From assembly GCF_002399615.1 (NCBI RefSeq), contig NZ_DHDZ01000029.1:689-64688 (forward strand): a DNA stretch of 64,000 nucleotides, written 5' to 3'. The DNA is from Pedobacter sp. UBA4863. Lineage in GTDB: Bacteria > Bacteroidota > Bacteroidia > Sphingobacteriales > Sphingobacteriaceae. A model generated the notes under the pieces. The model saw only the letters and a list, made by a program, of their open reading frames with translations, was not told the origin of the DNA and made no database searches. The translations under genes were made by a program, and so were the position numbers. Shown here one piece after another: positions 25,753 through 36,000 of the stretch (its first letter is position 1; each line of letters opens with the position of its first letter).

Positions 25753-27936
25753 TTATTTTAAGAATAATAGTTCTCTAAATTTTGGTAGTGGCCAAATGCT
25801 ATCGTCAACAATTTGCTCTAATTTATCTACGTGATAACGGATAGCATCAAAATAAACTTTCACTTTCTCGTCATAAGCAATTGCTTTTTCTCTGCTGTCT
25901 TCAATTTTGTTAACTTTCTTACGCTCTTCTAGCATGTTATCTACGCTTGTTTTTACAATGGTTAAGTGCGTAGAAATTTTCTCTATAATAGCTAACGGCG
26001 TAGCTAAGGCTTCTTTGCTTAAGCCTAGTTCTTTTAAGCCCTTTGCATTTTCAATTAAAGAATTTTGATATGCAATAACTGCAGGGATAATTTGGCTGTT
26101 AGCCATATCGCCAAACACACGAGCTTCTATTTGAAGCTTTTTGTAGAAATTTTCTAGCAAAATTTCGTGGCGAGCATGTAATTCACGTTTGTTAAATACG
26201 TTGTTTTTAGAGAAAAGTTCGATGGTTTTTTCACTAATGTAGGCATCAAGAGCTTTTGGAGTTGTTTTAATGTTGGATAAGCCACGTTTTTCTGCCTCAA
26301 CAGCCCATTCATCGCTATAACCATTGCCTTCAAAACGAATTGCTTTAGATTCTTTGATGTAACGTTTAATTACAGTCATTAAAGCCACGTCTTTCTTTTC
26401 GCCTTTTTTAATCAGCTTATCTACATCAACCTTAAATTTAATTAACTGATCTGCAACAATTGCGTTTAGTACTGTCATTGGTGCCGAAGAATTTGCGGTA
26501 GAACCTACAGCTCTTAACTCGAATTTGTTGCCGGTAAATGCAAACGGAGAAGTACGGTTACGGTCTGTATTGTCTAATAAAATTTGAGGGATTTTAGGGA
26601 TGCCCAACCAAAGTGAGTTGTCTTCTTTTAGCTTTTTGCTTAAACGAGAATGTTCAATTTCATCCAGAATTTCGTCTAATTGTTGCCCTAAAAATATAGA
26701 AATGATTGCTGGTGGAGCTTCATTAGCGCCTAAACGGTGGTCGTTGCTTACCGATGCAATACTTGCTCTTAATAAATCTGCATGTTCGTGAACCGCTTTA
26801 ATGGTATTTACAAAGAAGGTTAAGAACATTAAGTTATTTTTAGGAGTTTTTCCCGGTGCTAACAAGTTCTTGCCTGTATCGGTAATTAATGACCAGTTGT
26901 TATGTTTACCAGAGCCGTTAATGCCAGCATATGGTTTTTCGTGTAACAGTACCTTAAAGTTGTGGCGACGAGCAATTTTTTCCATAACGTCCATCAACAA
27001 TTGGTTGTGGTCTATTGCTAAGTTAATTTCTTCGTAAATAGGAGCGCACTCAAATTGAGAAGGAGCAACTTCGTTGTGGCGAGTTTTTAAAGGGATACCT
27101 AATCTAATAGCCTCGTTCTCGAAATCAACCATATAAGCGAATACACGTTCTGGGATAGAACCAAAGTAGTGATCTTCTAGTTGCTGCCCTTTTGCAGACA
27201 TATGTCCAAATAAGGCACGACCCGTCATTACTAAATCTGGACGAGCATTAAATAGTGCTAGATCTACCAAAAAGTATTCTTGTTCAATTCCCAATGAAAC
27301 ATTTACTTTAGAGATGCTCTTGTCGAAATATTGACAAACATCTACAGCAGCTTTATCTAAAGCAGATAATGCTTTTAATAAAGGAGCTTTATAGTCTAGC
27401 GCTTCGCCTGTGTAAGCAACAAATACTGTTGGAATACAAAGTGTTTTTCCGGCGGTGTGCTCTATAATAAAAGCTGGTGATGATGGATCCCAGGCCGTAT
27501 AGCCACGAGCTTCGAAAGTATTGCGAATACCTCCGTTAGGAAAGCTAGAAGCATCAGGTTCTTGTTGTACCAATGCACTACCTGCGAATTTCTCAATGGC
27601 ACCATCGCCACTTGGTTCAAAAAAAGAATCGTGTTTTTCGGCAGTAGAGCCAGTTAAAGGTTGAAACCAATGGGTATAGTGAGTTACACCTTTGCTCATT
27701 GCCCAAGATTTCATGGCTGTTGCAATCTGATTTGCATCGTCATGGTTAATTAATTCGCCTTGGTTTATTGAGGAAATGAGCTTTTCAAAGACATCTTTAG
27801 AAAGATATTCTTTCATTTTCTTTTTATCGAAAACGTTTAGTCCATAAAATTCTGAAATTTTTGTAGATGACGTTTTAATTTCAGGTGTTTTTCTGTTTAG
27901 AGCTTCTTTTAGTGCTATGGTTCTTAAGCTTTTCAT
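25753..27936 (-). CDS. glnN: Glutamine synthetase type III
   Basis: 727-residue GSIII, the large form of glutamine synthetase found in Bacteroidota and cyanobacteria. It makes glutamine from glutamate, ammonia and ATP as a large cytoplasmic oligomer. Recognisable parts are the N-terminal VFDKKKMKEYLSKDVFEKL, the catalytic core with NGGIRNTFEARGYTAWDPSS and LGIEQEYFLVD, NGSGKHNNWS (nucleotide and glutamate site) and the C-terminal regulatory-like helices. The length is typical (about 700-730). It is monocistronic, with a -7 box upstream and a terminator downstream. No PII or ammonium transporter gene is nearby. Confidence 0.97.
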   Translation of the reverse strand: MKSLRTIALKEALNRKTPEIKTSSTKISEFYGLNVFDKKKMKEYLSKDVFEKLISSINQGELINHDDANQIATAMKSWAMSKGVTHYTHWFQPLTGSTAEKHDSFFEPSGDGAIEKFAGSALVQQEPDASSFPNGGIRNTFEARGYTAWDPSSPAFIIEHTAGKTLCIPTVFVAYTGEALDYKAPLLKALSALDKAAVDVCQYFDKSISKVNVSLGIEQEYFLVDLALFNARPDLVMTGRALFGHMSAKGQQLEDHYFGSIPERVFAYMVDFENEAIRLGIPLKTRHNEVAPSQFECAPIYEEINLAIDHNQLLMDVMEKIARRHNFKVLLHEKPYAGINGSGKHNNWSLITDTGKNLLAPGKTPKNNLMFLTFFVNTIKAVHEHADLLRASIASVSNDHRLGANEAPPAIISIFLGQQLDEILDEIEHSRLSKKLKEDNSLWLGIPKIPQILLDNTDRNRTSPFAFTGNKFELRAVGSTANSSAPMTVLNAIVADQLIKFKVDVDKLIKKGEKKDVALMTVIKRYIKESKAIRFEGNGYSDEWAVEAEKRGLSNIKTTPKALDAYISEKTIELFSKNNVFNKRELHARHEILLENFYKKLQIEARVFGDMANSQIIPAVIAYQNSLIENAKGLKELGLSKEALATPLAIIEKISTHLTIVKTSVDNMLEERKKVNKIEDSREKAIAYDEKVKVYFDAIRYHVDKLEQIVDDSIWPLPKFRELLFLK

Positions 27937-27957
27937 TTATTTGATTAAAATTTTTCT

Positions 27958-27965
27958 CAAAAATA
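27958..27965 (-). promoter_or_regulatory. Bacteroidota -7 box for glnN
   Basis: Minus-strand TATTTTTG fits TAnnTTTG and lies 21 nt before the glnN ATG. The surrounding 206 nt up to the acyltransferase gene are extremely AT-rich, without other recognisable elements. Confidence 0.5.
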
Positions 27966-28142
27966 TAGTTTTTTGTGATTTTTTGTGAAAATTTTATAAA
28001 AAAAGTGATAGAAAATATTTTTCAGCTCTATATTTTTAAATTTTCATATGATTTTTGTTGTTTTTGATTTGTTTGTACGCCTAATAATAATTTTATAGAT
28101 TTTTTGATGATATGGGTGAAATGATGATTTTCATAATATGTC

Positions 28143-29219
28143 TTGGATGATTATCTTCATCCCGTGAAAGATGTAAGAGATCATAGAAATAACTTTGACT
28201 TAATAAGGTTAATTGCTGCATTGCAAGTCCTTTTACTTCATCATTTAGCTTTTTTTCAATTTTTGGACAATGATAGTGCTAAGCTCTTAGAGCGTTTTAT
28301 TTGGAATTTTCCAGGTGTAAATGTGTTTTTTATAATTTCTGGGTATTTGATTTTTCAATCCTTAGAAAGAAATTCTCTTAAGTTATTTATTGAAAAGAGA
28401 TTTAAAAGGATATATCCAGCATTAATTATTTGTTTTTTTCTTACAATATTGTTACTGGTATACTTTAATAGTTTAAGTTTTAAGGAAGTTTTAACTTTTG
28501 ATTTTGGAAAATGGATTGTCGCACAACTTACCATCTTTCAGTTTTATAATCCCGAGATTGTAAGGGATTTTGGTTTTTCGCCACCTAATGGTGCTTTATG
28601 GACCATATCTGTAGAACTTCAATTTTATTTATTTGTAGCTATTTTATGGTATTTCTTATTAAAAAAGATAGATAAATGGAAGCGAAATACAATTCTTATA
28701 ATCTGTTTCATTATATCTGCATTATACAATTATCTTTTTAACAAATATTTACATCCTGATAGCTTAGCATATAAATTGTCTTTCGTGTTTGTGCTATCGT
28801 ATTTATATTTTTTTATAGCGGGAGCTTTGGTCTATTTAAATAGAACTTTTTTTATCAAAATATTTAAAGGAAAAGCACTACTCTGGATATTTATTTTTAT
28901 AAGCTTTGGATTTGTTTTAGACCACTTTCAAATAATGTATTATCGATATGTATTTAATGGTTTGAGTTTTATAATGTTGGTTTTACTTGTTGCGGTGGTT
29001 TTTTCTATAGCGAACACTAGACCTAGCTTATCTGGTAAAATATTGAAGGGTAATGATATCTCCTATGGAATTTATATCTATCAGATGCCCATTATTAATT
29101 TATTTTTTCACTTACATTTAAATACAAAACCTTATCAATTTGCATTATCATTAGGCCTATGTGTAATTTTTGGTTTTTTTTCGTGGTTTGCGATTGAAAA
29201 AAAGGTTTTGAAACGGTAG
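28143..29219 (+). CDS. Acyltransferase 3 family membrane protein
   Basis: About 358-residue integral membrane O-acyltransferase with roughly ten transmembrane helices. The family's R-x10-H motif is visible as RLIAALQVLLLHH, followed by the PGVNVFFIISGYLIF segment. The second conserved block is PNGALWTISVELQFYLF. Family members transfer acetyl or other acyl groups from acyl-CoA to sugars of O-antigen, exopolysaccharide or peptidoglycan. TTG 28143 gives the longest product, and GTG 28164 is an alternative start. The gene looks more AT-rich than housekeeping neighbours, as glycan genes often are. It begins a region of surface-related genes (TonB, FemAB-like, AsnB, PorU2, GT4). Confidence 0.9.
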   Translation: MDDYLHPVKDVRDHRNNFDLIRLIAALQVLLLHHLAFFQFLDNDSAKLLERFIWNFPGVNVFFIISGYLIFQSLERNSLKLFIEKRFKRIYPALIICFFLTILLLVYFNSLSFKEVLTFDFGKWIVAQLTIFQFYNPEIVRDFGFSPPNGALWTISVELQFYLFVAILWYFLLKKIDKWKRNTILIICFIISALYNYLFNKYLHPDSLAYKLSFVFVLSYLYFFIAGALVYLNRTFFIKIFKGKALLWIFIFISFGFVLDHFQIMYYRYVFNGLSFIMLVLLVAVVFSIANTRPSLSGKILKGNDISYGIYIYQMPIINLFFHLHLNTKPYQFALSLGLCVIFGFFSWFAIEKKVLKR

Positions 29220-29298
29220 GCAATTGCATTAAAATTTCTTGTTTATTATTTATGGATTCTTAAATAGTTTGCCATCATAGCTAAAAAACCTAATAGCT

Positions 29299-30165
29299 AT
29301 GTTAAATAATTCATCAAATTTATACGGTGGCGAGTGGCTCGCTCTCGTGTTTGCAAACAGAAACCAAAAGTATGGTGCTTACCAATTAAGAAGGCAATCT
29401 TCTAGTACGATGTTAAAGGCTTTCTTAATTGCTGCACCATTATTTGTAAGTGCTTTTTTAGGGCCTTCAATTATTGCCGCTCTTAAAGGAAAAGATGCCA
29501 TAGTGAATGATCCTGTTATAAATAAAGGTGTAACCATTGATAATTTTATTCGTGAACTACCGAAGACACAAAAACCAAGGGAGTTAGAAGCTAAACGAGA
29601 GGTTGAAGTACCGAAAGCTATTGCTCCAAAAACCAAAACTGTAGGTATGACAGATAATATTAAAGTAGTAAAAGATGATTTGGTAATGCACCATCCGCCA
29701 ACAACAGATGAGCTGAAAGATGCTGTAATTGCCAGTACTACACAAGTTGGAGCTTTAAGTAAAAATGGTAATGCCGAATTGGGTACTGAAGCTTCTGGAA
29801 CAGGCTTAGGGATTGGTGTAGGAGCAGGTGGAAATGGAGAAGAAGTACACCATACCGCTTCGGTAGAACATAGTCCAGAATTTCCAGGTGGCATGGAAGC
29901 CTGGGCTAAATATATTCAAAGAAACTTAAGATATCCAAGCATGGCGCAAGAAGAAGGTATAGGGGGGAAGGTATTTGTTAGTTTCGTGGTAGAAAAAGAT
30001 GGTACCATTACCGATGTAAAAGTTACTCGTGGCATTGGCTACGGTTGCGATGAAGAGGCTATGAGGGTAATTAAAAAATCACCACGTTGGAAAGCAGGCA
30101 TGCAAAACAACTTGCCAGTAAGGGTAAGGTACAATATGCCAATTAGCTATGTAATGCAGAATTAG
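29299..30165 (+). CDS. tonB: Energy transducer TonB
   Basis: 288-residue TonB-family protein that couples the proton motive force to outer-membrane TonB-dependent transporters. The cytoplasmic N-terminus (EWLALVFANRNQKYGAYQLR) is a typical Bacteroidota TonB opening. A transmembrane helix follows at about 40-60, then a Pro/Lys/Glu periplasmic linker with a Gly-rich stretch, and the TonB C-terminal domain (about 195-288: FPGGMEAWAKYIQRNLRYP, IGGKVFVSFVVEKDGTITDVKV). No exbB/exbD is adjacent. Its position between glycan-type genes is not explained by its function. Confidence 0.95.
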   Translation: MLNNSSNLYGGEWLALVFANRNQKYGAYQLRRQSSSTMLKAFLIAAPLFVSAFLGPSIIAALKGKDAIVNDPVINKGVTIDNFIRELPKTQKPRELEAKREVEVPKAIAPKTKTVGMTDNIKVVKDDLVMHHPPTTDELKDAVIASTTQVGALSKNGNAELGTEASGTGLGIGVGAGGNGEEVHHTASVEHSPEFPGGMEAWAKYIQRNLRYPSMAQEEGIGGKVFVSFVVEKDGTITDVKVTRGIGYGCDEEAMRVIKKSPRWKAGMQNNLPVRVRYNMPISYVMQN

Positions 30166-30257
30166 TTTAAGATAATGTTGATTTGTGTAGGCGGTGGAAG
30201 AAATTTCATCGCTTTTTTGTTGCCAAGAAATACAATTTAACGTACTTTTATCAGTAT

Positions 30258-31217
30258 ATGCTCAGAATTTTACAAAGAGAAGAGTGGCAAGAAGCGATAC
30301 TAAAGAATAGAGATCTTAACATAAATGAAGAAAGTGCTTTTATAGACGTTCTTCGTAATCTCACCTCGTTAGATCCTGTGTATTTTATTTATCAAGCTAA
30401 CAATAAAGCCATTATTAGTTTCATCGCCTATACAAAAGGTGAACAAATTCGACACCCATCTCATTTTTTTTATTCGGCTTTTTGGATAGAAAATAATTTA
30501 AGCGATACCCAATATTGCCAGTATTTATATGAATTTATTTCTGCATTAGTTAAACAGTATGATACTATAGAAATTAAACTTCCTATTGATGTTTTAGATA
30601 TAAGACCTTTCTTATGGAATAAGTTTTCCATAACAAACTATTATACTTATATAAAAAAATTAGATAAGCTAGATTACCATAGCGTGACCGAAAAAAATAT
30701 TAGAAAGGTAAAGAAGCTGGGTTATACCTGTGTTAGAGAAAAAATGAATGGAGAAAGCTTAAACGTTAATCTACAATTGTTTTCAGACTTGAAAGTGTAC
30801 GGTAAGCGTAAGATAGCTAATATTGGAAAGTTAATGATGGCGTTATCTGGGCAGGGGTATCTAGAAAGTTTTAATTGTTATAAGGACGATGAATTAATAG
30901 CTTCTAATCTGATTTTGTTGGATGAAAAATTTAAGATAGCATATACTTTGTTGTTAAACAAAACGTCTCGTATAAATAAGGATGATGTACATTCTTTATT
31001 GCATGATTTCTTTTTTACGCAATTAAAAGAAGATGGGTATTCGTATGTTGATTTATTAGGAGCCGATATGAAGAATATTGCGTCTTTTAAATCTAGGTTT
31101 AAAACAGATTTAAAACCGCATTTTTTAGTACGTTACAACAAAAGGAAAGTTTACATTGACAATGGTGTCGATAAAATTAAAAGTTTAGCTAAATTGATAC
31201 TGAAGCGCTTTACTTAA
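30258..31217 (+). CDS. FemAB/GNAT-like acyl- or aminoacyltransferase
   Basis: 319-residue soluble protein resembling the FemAB-like branch of the GNAT superfamily. The second half carries the characteristic KNIRKVKKLGYTCVREK segment (compare 'NxRRxIRKAxKxG'), then MMALSGQGYLESFNCYKDDELIASNLILL and a final LLHDFFFTQLKEDGYSYVDLLGAD. FemAB-type enzymes add amino acids from aminoacyl-tRNA to cell-wall precursors, and relatives acylate sugars. The start at 30258 (MLRILQREEW) is preferred over 30183. It is convergent with asnB, and the two stops overlap by 8 nt. Its setting suggests surface-glycan modification. The exact reaction is not shown. Confidence 0.72.
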   Translation: MLRILQREEWQEAILKNRDLNINEESAFIDVLRNLTSLDPVYFIYQANNKAIISFIAYTKGEQIRHPSHFFYSAFWIENNLSDTQYCQYLYEFISALVKQYDTIEIKLPIDVLDIRPFLWNKFSITNYYTYIKKLDKLDYHSVTEKNIRKVKKLGYTCVREKMNGESLNVNLQLFSDLKVYGKRKIANIGKLMMALSGQGYLESFNCYKDDELIASNLILLDEKFKIAYTLLLNKTSRINKDDVHSLLHDFFFTQLKEDGYSYVDLLGADMKNIASFKSRFKTDLKPHFLVRYNKRKVYIDNGVDKIKSLAKLILKRFT

Positions 31218-33042
31218 AGTATTCTTTATACCACATCTGAAACTGTAATAATAACCAAAGTTTTCTGGCATCGTTACCATTCGGATTAGCATAAAATCTA
31301 TTTTTTAACTTATATACTTCTATTATATTAAAGAAACGATGTTTGTCTAACTGTTCTGGCGATAAATATTCTTCTAAATAAGGTTTGTATATGGTATTCA
31401 TCCACGCTGTTAACGGAATACCAAAACCTTTTTTGGGTCTGTCCATTAGCTTTTTAGGGATATACCTATGTGTTATATTTTTTAAAAGATACTTTAGTTT
31501 ACCATCTTTTAGTAACCATTTAGCAGGTATTGTGCTCAATAAATCTACAAGTTCGGTTTTTAATAATGCGTCACGATTATCGATACCATAGTGCATGGTG
31601 ATACGATCTGTTTTTACTAATAAATCGTTAGGTAAATAATTGTTTAAATCGAATTCTAAAAGAGATTTTATGTTGTTCCTATAGTCGTTAGACTTATAAA
31701 TGGTTATATCCCTGTTTAGCAATATACTTATTTCGTCGAATGAAAAAAATGAAGTCAACGATTCATAGGTGTCTAAAAGATTTTCAGCAGAGAATATTTC
31801 TTTAAGCTTGTTTTTTCTACTTTTAGAAAAGTTAATAACAAGCTTTTTTGCAGCTTGGGGAAGTTTATTAGATTTTTGATAAAGCCAAATCGCTCTTTGA
31901 TAGTTTTTATAACCGGCAAAGAGTTCATCACCGCCTTCGGCACCTAGCAACACATTTATATCTTCATAAGAAATTTGTTTAACTAGAAAAGCTAAGGGAA
32001 TGGCGCCACTATCGCCCATAGGTTCATCAAAAATTTTTGGTAAACTTTCTAACGTACTTATAGCTCCCTTATCGTCTATATAGTATTCGCTGTGACTTGT
32101 ATTAAGATATTGGGCAATAATTTTGGCATCTGGAGCTTCATTAATTCTTTTGTCGGTAAAGCCTAGCGTAAAAGTTTTCACCTTTTTTGTTTGTTTTTTT
32201 TGTAGTATGGCGGCAACTGTTGCGCTGTCATATCCACCACTTAGCATTACACCTATATTTACGTCGGCTACATTTCTTCTAAGTATAGATTCGGTAAGTA
32301 CTTCATCAAGCTGGTCGATAATTTGTTTTTCGCTGTCGGTATCTGTAAATGGGACAACTGATTTATTTTCGAACTTAGCTTGCAGGTAATTACCACTATT
32401 TAAATCTAGAATTAAATAATGTTGTTTTTTGAAATTCCATATATTTTCAAAGATGGTGTCCTCTCCTGTAATATAGCCGTGACGCAAATACTTTTCTAAG
32501 GCGTTAGTATTTGTTCTTTTTTCTATCGGGTATTGCAACAAGCCTTTTAACTCAGATGAGAATGCAAAAAAACGATTGTCTTTATAAAAATACAAAGGTT
32601 TTACCCCCATGGTATCTCTAGCCAAAAAGAGTTGGTTTTGTTTTCTGTCTAATAGGGCGAAAGAAAAAGCGCCATCTATTTTTTCAAATAGTTGATTTCC
32701 CCATTTTTTATAACATTCTAATAAAACTTCTGTATCTGATAATGTTTTAAAGGTAACGCCGTATTTAATAAGTGTAGTCCTTAAATCAAGATAGTTGTAT
32801 ATAGTGCCATTAAAGGTAAGCGTATAGTTTCCGCAAAGCGATGTAAATGGCTGCTGCCCATCTTGAGACGGGGCAATAGTGGCTAACCTTTCATTTGCTA
32901 AACCTATACTATACTTATCATGCTTTTCGTATATGTGGTCATAGCCATTGCCACCCCTGTGTCGTAGTGTGGCCGAGGCGTTCAATAAATCCGTTTCACT
33001 GATTAGATTTTTATAGTCAATAAAGCCAGTAATCCCACACAT
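31210..33042 (-). CDS. asnB: Glutamine-dependent asparagine synthetase-like amidotransferase
   Basis: 610-residue class II glutamine amidotransferase fused to an AsnB-type synthetase domain. The N-terminal nucleophile C2 (MCGITGF) and its RHRGGNGYDH and NGTIYNY segments form the glutaminase. The C-terminal part has the pyrophosphate loop LSGGYDSATVAAIL and GAEGGDELFAGY. The family makes asparagine, but many members encoded among glycan genes amidate uronic acids instead (for example WbpS-like proteins). Its ATG overlaps the porU2 stop by one base (TAATG), so the two are translationally coupled, which argues for a surface-glycan role over housekeeping asparagine synthesis. That role is an inference. 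Confidence 0.9.
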   Translation of the reverse strand: MCGITGFIDYKNLISETDLLNASATLRHRGGNGYDHIYEKHDKYSIGLANERLATIAPSQDGQQPFTSLCGNYTLTFNGTIYNYLDLRTTLIKYGVTFKTLSDTEVLLECYKKWGNQLFEKIDGAFSFALLDRKQNQLFLARDTMGVKPLYFYKDNRFFAFSSELKGLLQYPIEKRTNTNALEKYLRHGYITGEDTIFENIWNFKKQHYLILDLNSGNYLQAKFENKSVVPFTDTDSEKQIIDQLDEVLTESILRRNVADVNIGVMLSGGYDSATVAAILQKKQTKKVKTFTLGFTDKRINEAPDAKIIAQYLNTSHSEYYIDDKGAISTLESLPKIFDEPMGDSGAIPLAFLVKQISYEDINVLLGAEGGDELFAGYKNYQRAIWLYQKSNKLPQAAKKLVINFSKSRKNKLKEIFSAENLLDTYESLTSFFSFDEISILLNRDITIYKSNDYRNNIKSLLEFDLNNYLPNDLLVKTDRITMHYGIDNRDALLKTELVDLLSTIPAKWLLKDGKLKYLLKNITHRYIPKKLMDRPKKGFGIPLTAWMNTIYKPYLEEYLSPEQLDKHRFFNIIEVYKLKNRFYANPNGNDARKLWLLLQFQMWYKEYFK

Positions 33043-36000
33043 TATTTCATCAGGTATATTTTTCCCGTATTTTGTTTAAAGAAATTATCGGTTGCTGTTC
33101 TTCTATGTTTAATTTCCGATTTATCGTTGTTCTCGACGATCACTTTGTAAAAATAAACACCCTTTGCCAAACGATCTCCATACATATCTGTTCCGTCCCA
33201 AGTAAAGTCAGAGATGTTATTGCCAATTCTGATATTGCCCAGCTCTTCCTTAAACACTTCTTTAACAATTTTACCTGTAACGGTCATGATCTGTACTTTT
33301 ATCTTATCAGGAATTTTATCTCCCGTTAGGGTAAAAACAAACTTCATAGCCGTGGTAAACGGATTTGGGTAAGGATAAAAGTGCGTAATTGCAGATTCGT
33401 TGATGACCTCAAAATCTATGGTGTAGTTGGTGGTGTTATTGATATTGCCTGTGGCGTCTCTGCCTTCAACCATTAGGGTGTATATGCCGTCTTGCAGTTT
33501 TTCAGGTTTATAATTAACATTTGCTTTATTGTTTGCAACGGAGCTAGCAGGGGTAAAGGTTAATAACCCAGAAGTGTAGGCAATTCTTTTATAGTTGCCC
33601 GTAGTATTTTTTATGTATATGCTAAGTTGGGTAGTGTCATTCATTAATCGGTATAAATTTTCATCGGTAATATTGACTGAAATATTAGGCTGTGGAGAAA
33701 CGATTTCGCCGTTCATAATATGTTTTCCATCGAAAGAAACGTCTATGATAGGTTCTTTGGTATCTTTAATAACGGTAAAAGGATGTTGTACGTAATTATT
33801 GAAAGAATAACTGTCAAGTTCATTAATTGGCATAAATTCAACTCTAAGTGAATTGTTTCCTGTAAGTCCAATTGTGGGAAGTTTTATTTTAATGTTGCTG
33901 CTTTGGTTAGGTAGCAGTTCTTCAATTTTCGTAACTTTTTCTCTAATAGTACTTCTGTCTGCTTTTGTTATTGTGTAATAAACGTTTACCGAGTCGGATG
34001 GTTTGTTGGAGATGTTTTGCCAAGCAATCTCATGTTTTATAGAGTCTCCTTCGTTTATCAAATCTTTATAAAAGGAATATTTTATCTCTGGGTTTATCGA
34101 AGCCTCGGAATATTCATCATATAAAAACTTCCATTTTATGAATTGGGGCGGAGTTCTATCTATATTATCTTTAAAGTTTGCCTTAATGGCCATTTTTGGA
34201 TATGTTTTGGCATCGTAGGTGCTTAAATCTAGGTTGTCTGTCGGCAAGTTAGTTTGTAAAACTTGCATAGCACCCGTTTTATTGTAGCCTATTAAATCGA
34301 AGGTAACCTGATCGTTTGTTTCTGTTTTAACTTCATAATGAACACTTTTCCACTGCTTAGCAGGACCAGCTTGCGTTGTAATGTAGTTTCCTTGAGTTAG
34401 TGGATAGGGGTAGGTTTTATCAAATCTAATTACTTGCTCTCTTGGAAGAACGCTACTGCCTAAATCTGCAGTTTTTTCAATAGCTTGCCCAGCGGGCATT
34501 CCTTTTTCTCCCCAAAACATGTAAGGTTCTCCGTTTCCAACATTCCCAATATTAACAACGCCAACTTTTAAAAACGCATCTTTAGCTGCTTGGGATAGGG
34601 TAGAAAGATTAATGCCATAACCATTGTACCCAATTACGTGATATCCAGTAGGTATTTTGTCAATATATTCAATTAAGCTATCTACTTCTAATGGATTATT
34701 AATATCAAAATAAAATTGTCCAGAATAATAAAGAGGTGCCCCAGGGTTATCTTGATTTTTGTAGTTGAATTGAGAAGGAAGATTTAACGGTCGCATGGTA
34801 GTGGGGTTTAATGCTAAAATAGTGAAGCCTGTAAAACCGTCCCATCTAAAACCTAAAGCACCACCCGGATTAGCTCTATAGCGTCTTTCCTCAGTAGTCG
34901 GGCCGTCGTCTCCTCGGGTTTGTACAACGGTATAAAATGCTGTTTTTGCAAATTCTAATTTTTTAGCATTATTATTAAACTCTAAACTATTTAAAGTGCC
35001 ATTTTGATACTGCTGATAATGTGATTGATTCCAACCTTCCGGACTATTTTTAATGTAAGTAAACGTACTTTCTTGCCAAGCTCCACCTTTATCAATATCT
35101 ACGTTTAGGCGAACACGCCAATAGTAAACCTGATTATCATTAGTTAACAAATTTGGTCGCCATTTAGGGGTAAAGTTGGAGATTAAGTTAGTGCTTTTTC
35201 GCCAAGGACTATCGAAAGTTTTTACTGTATCTATTTCAAAAATGCAGTTTGCATCCTTAATAAATAAGTCATTTGATTGAGCAACGAGTTCGATATCTGT
35301 TTGTGAAACTATTGCGTATTTTTTTGGGTATATAGTGTTTAAACCATTAGAAGCCATAAAATACTCGAGTGTAGCGGTATTGTTGCTTTTAGAAATTTCG
35401 TCAAATTCGTTTTGGGGATCTAAGGTCACTGTAAACTTGTTCATTCCGCCGGCATTAAGGTCATTTGTTTCTATATTAAAAACAAGCGTATCTGCATAGT
35501 AAACGGGTTTAGTAAAGGTTTGCACAGGGTATGAAACAACAGAATTATTAGGTAGCGTGCGTGTAACTGCTACCTTAATTGGTTGGTTAACGGCTTTCCC
35601 TATATTTTTGGCTACCATAGCTAGCGAAAAAGAAGGACTAGTGGCAGTAACATTAGCAGGCGATATAAATATATCTTGGTTTTCGATAGCAAGATCTGGT
35701 TTTTCTGGAGTATAAAATTTTACCGCAGGATCTCCTTGAAATGTATATTGGGTAGTATGCATTACGTTATACACATCGTTATGGTTTTGATACTGAGCTT
35801 TAGCCAGCTTTAGCGCTTCAGCTATAGATACACCGTAATTAGCGGTAAATGCTTTTTGATAGAAAGTGGCACTAAAGCTCGAAAGGTAACTAGCTATTCC
35901 TTCACTAGAGGTTCCAATCCAGCCAATAGCGCCACGTTCAGGATAGAAAATATGTTTTTCTCCTAAGGAGGGAGCAACGATATACGTATTTCCGGTCGTA

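Noticed and set aside
29299..30165. TonB gene as part of the T9SS glycan pathway
   Set aside because: TonB has a well-understood role in outer-membrane uptake. Position alone does not justify linking it to the neighbouring glycan and sortase genes.
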